Positions 5,673-6,554 of a stretch of DNA of 6,554 nt are shown here, piece after piece. The stretch lies in contig CAKKQI010000388.1 in NCBI GenBank assembly GCA_919901895.1, forward strand, positions 1-6,554, written 5' to 3'. Source of the stretch: Candidatus Brocadiaceae bacterium (GTDB lineage: Bacteria > Planctomycetota > MHYJ01 > JACQXL01 > CAKKQI01). Position 1 is the stretch's first letter; each line of letters opens with the position of its first letter. A program made the position numbers and the translations under genes. Under the pieces are notes generated by a model that saw only the letters and a list, made by a program, of their open reading frames with translations, was not told the DNA's origin and did not search any database.

Positions 5673-6401
5673 TTATTTTTTCTTAATGTTCTCTACCATA
5701 ATGATTGATTCGGCGATTTCTTTCATCGTTTTGCGGGCATTGCGGCTTTGAATCTGAATGGTTTTAAAGGCATCTTCTTCGGTCATCCGGTATTTTTGCA
5801 TCAGGATTCCCTTGGCGCGTTCAATCAGTTTGCGTGTCTGAATCGTCTCCTGGGCAAAAGTAAGTTCTTCAATCAAGCAGGTTTTTTCAATCACGCCGGC
5901 CACCAGGTCCGCAATTGTTTCCACCAGACTAATTTCCCTTTTGCTGTAAGGATGCGGGTCTTGGTGCTGGATATTAATCACCCCGACCACGTCTCCGTCC
6001 CGCCGTGGCGGGACGGATAAATGAGTTGCTTTTCTTAAAATCGGGACCGACAGAAACGCCTCATAACGGTCTTCGGGTAAATTGGAAAACGGTTTGAAAC
6101 GGGAGTCGTTACTGGCGTTCCGGGAAAGGGCGACCGTTTCTTTCTTCTGCGCGACCCAGCCGGTGATGCCTTCGCCCACTTTTAATTTAATATGACCTAA
6201 TAATTTCGGATGCGGATTATAGGATCCGCGCAGAACCAGATATTCCCGGGATTGGTCCAGCAAATAGATAAGGCAACTGTTACCGGGCACGAACTGGATA
6301 ATCAATTCAGCCACTTTTTTCAAAAGGTCAGACAAATCCTCGGTATTATTGATAATCCGGATGACTTTTTTAAGCAGTTCCACTTCTTCGTGCAGTTTCA
6401 T
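5673..6401 (-). CDS. GAF-ANTAR RNA-binding antitermination regulator
   Basis: A 242-residue soluble protein from ATG 6401. Residues about 10-172 are a GAF sensor domain, with VGEGITGWVA (75-84) and, after an insertion, VVGVINIQHQDPHPYSKREI (138-157). A helical linker leads to an ANTAR domain at about 183-237, with RKLIERAKGILM (190-201) and a third helix ending KEIAESIIM. ANTAR domains bind paired hexaloop hairpins in nascent RNA and prevent terminator formation. A fitting target starts only about 50 bases downstream of this gene, ahead of the nitrogen operon. The GAF ligand is unknown; the lack of a receiver domain argues against control by phosphorelay. The transcript is probably leaderless (see its promoter). 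A palindromic repeat adds about 12 residues (125-136, ATHL then SVPPRRDG) before the VVGVI strand. The frame is otherwise intact. Confidence 0.93.
   Translation of the reverse strand: MKLHEEVELLKKVIRIINNTEDLSDLLKKVAELIIQFVPGNSCLIYLLDQSREYLVLRGSYNPHPKLLGHIKLKVGEGITGWVAQKKETVALSRNASNDSRFKPFSNLPEDRYEAFLSVPILRKATHLSVPPRRDGDVVGVINIQHQDPHPYSKREISLVETIADLVAGVIEKTCLIEELTFAQETIQTRKLIERAKGILMQKYRMTEEDAFKTIQIQSRNARKTMKEIAESIIMVENIKKK
5994..6017. repeat. In-frame palindromic insertion in the GAF domain
   Basis: Perfect 11-base arms TCCGTCCCGCC (5994-6004) and GGCGGGACGGA (6007-6017) flank GT. The 24 bases are exactly eight codons, SVPPRRDG (residues 129-136). GAF proteins commonly read directly from a 'SVPI...' strand through a short turn into 'VVGVI'; here about 12 extra residues separate ILRK from DVVGVI. 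This suggests a repeat landed in a surface loop without breaking the frame. Confidence 0.75.
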
Positions 6402-6408
6402 ATTTTTA

Positions 6409-6436
6409 ATTATATTATTATTTAATTGCTTGTCAA
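6409..6436 (-). promoter_or_regulatory. Near-consensus promoter of the GAF-ANTAR gene, predicting a leaderless mRNA
   Basis: On the minus strand, TTGACA (6436-6431), a 16-base spacer and TATAAT (6414-6409). Only seven bases, TAAAAAT, separate the -10 from ATG 6401, so the expected start of transcription falls on or one base before the A of the ATG. There is no room for a Shine-Dalgarno sequence. The next in-frame Met is inside the ANTAR domain, so ATG 6401 is the only sensible start. Confidence 0.85.
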
Positions 6437-6449
6437 ATTAAAAAATGCT

Positions 6450-6478
6450 TTGACTCTTTATCCCGTTAGAGATATAAT
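6450..6478 (+). promoter_or_regulatory. Divergent plus-strand promoter reading out of the window
   Basis: TTGACT (6450-6455), a 17-base spacer and TATAAT (6473-6478) give a near-consensus sigma-70 promoter. Its -35 is 13 bases from the -35 of the GAF-ANTAR promoter on the other strand, so the two are back to back and could share a regulator or compete. The gene it serves lies beyond the right edge. No start codon with a long frame is visible before 6554. Confidence 0.65.
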
Positions 6479-6500
6479 TTCCCTAAAAGTAACCAATTGT

Positions 6501-6548
6501 AACCACAGATTACACTGATCCCGCCTAGGCGGGACTGATTACACAGAT
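6501..6548. repeat. 'aaccacagattacac' repeat split by a palindrome
   Basis: CAGATTACACTGAT (6506-6519) and CTGATTACACAGATT (6535-6549) are near-direct copies on either side of the perfect 14-base palindrome CCCGCCTAGGCGGG (6520-6533). It is related to the interrupted repeat at 3226-3290. It lies downstream of the divergent plus-strand promoter and so would be in the 5' untranslated region of an unseen gene. Confidence 0.7.
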
Positions 6549-6554
6549 TAAGAT

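Overview
The window reads almost entirely on the minus strand. It carries one anaerobe-style nitrogen/redox operon with its own RNA-binding regulator. In order of transcription (right to left) it holds: a GAF-ANTAR protein (6401-5673); a short intergenic promoter; a compact leader with two hexaloop hairpins overlapping a strong intrinsic terminator; a long repeat-filled untranslated stretch; an FAD-linked oxidase fused to a two-cluster ferredoxin domain (5267-3369); a degenerate glutamate-synthase-like iron-sulfur protein (3215-1833); a complete-looking FMN/iron-sulfur glutamate synthase subunit of the archaeal or 'split' type (1741-242); and the start of a class II glutamine amidotransferase (245 to the window edge). 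No intrinsic terminator is visible between the FAD protein gene and the window edge, and the last two genes overlap by ATGA.

The glutamate synthase appears to be the split form, with the amidotransferase and the FMN synthase on separate polypeptides. No GltD-type NADPH subunit is visible. In its place stand an FAD_binding_4/FAD-oxidase_C protein with a ferredoxin tail and a second iron-sulfur paralog that has lost the FMN-domain signatures. Together they could form an electron chain (FAD, then several [4Fe-4S] clusters, then FMN) feeding reductive 2-oxoglutarate amination with glutamine-derived ammonia. The electron donor is not known from the sequence. The FAD family includes D-2-hydroxyacid dehydrogenases, so a donor such as D-2-hydroxyglutarate is a testable guess.

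Control looks like ANTAR antitermination. The 3' arm of the second hexaloop hairpin is the 5' arm of the terminator, so the two folds exclude each other. The gene for an ANTAR protein lies immediately upstream. Its own promoter is near consensus and places the start of transcription at, or one base from, its ATG, so its mRNA is probably leaderless. No start codon in the window has a clear Shine-Dalgarno sequence.

The second theme is palindromic repeats. Short palindromes fill the gaps between genes and also sit in frame inside two of the coding regions (GAF domain; FAD domain; the linker joining the FAD and ferredoxin domains). One family keeps a GTARN head and a TTTA-like loop while its two arms change together. 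Moderate GC coding DNA, AT-rich promoters, iron-sulfur-rich enzymes, weak Shine-Dalgarno use and abundant palindromes suggest an anaerobic bacterium from an uncultured candidate phylum (Omnitrophota- or Elusimicrobiota-like). That placement is a low-confidence impression.
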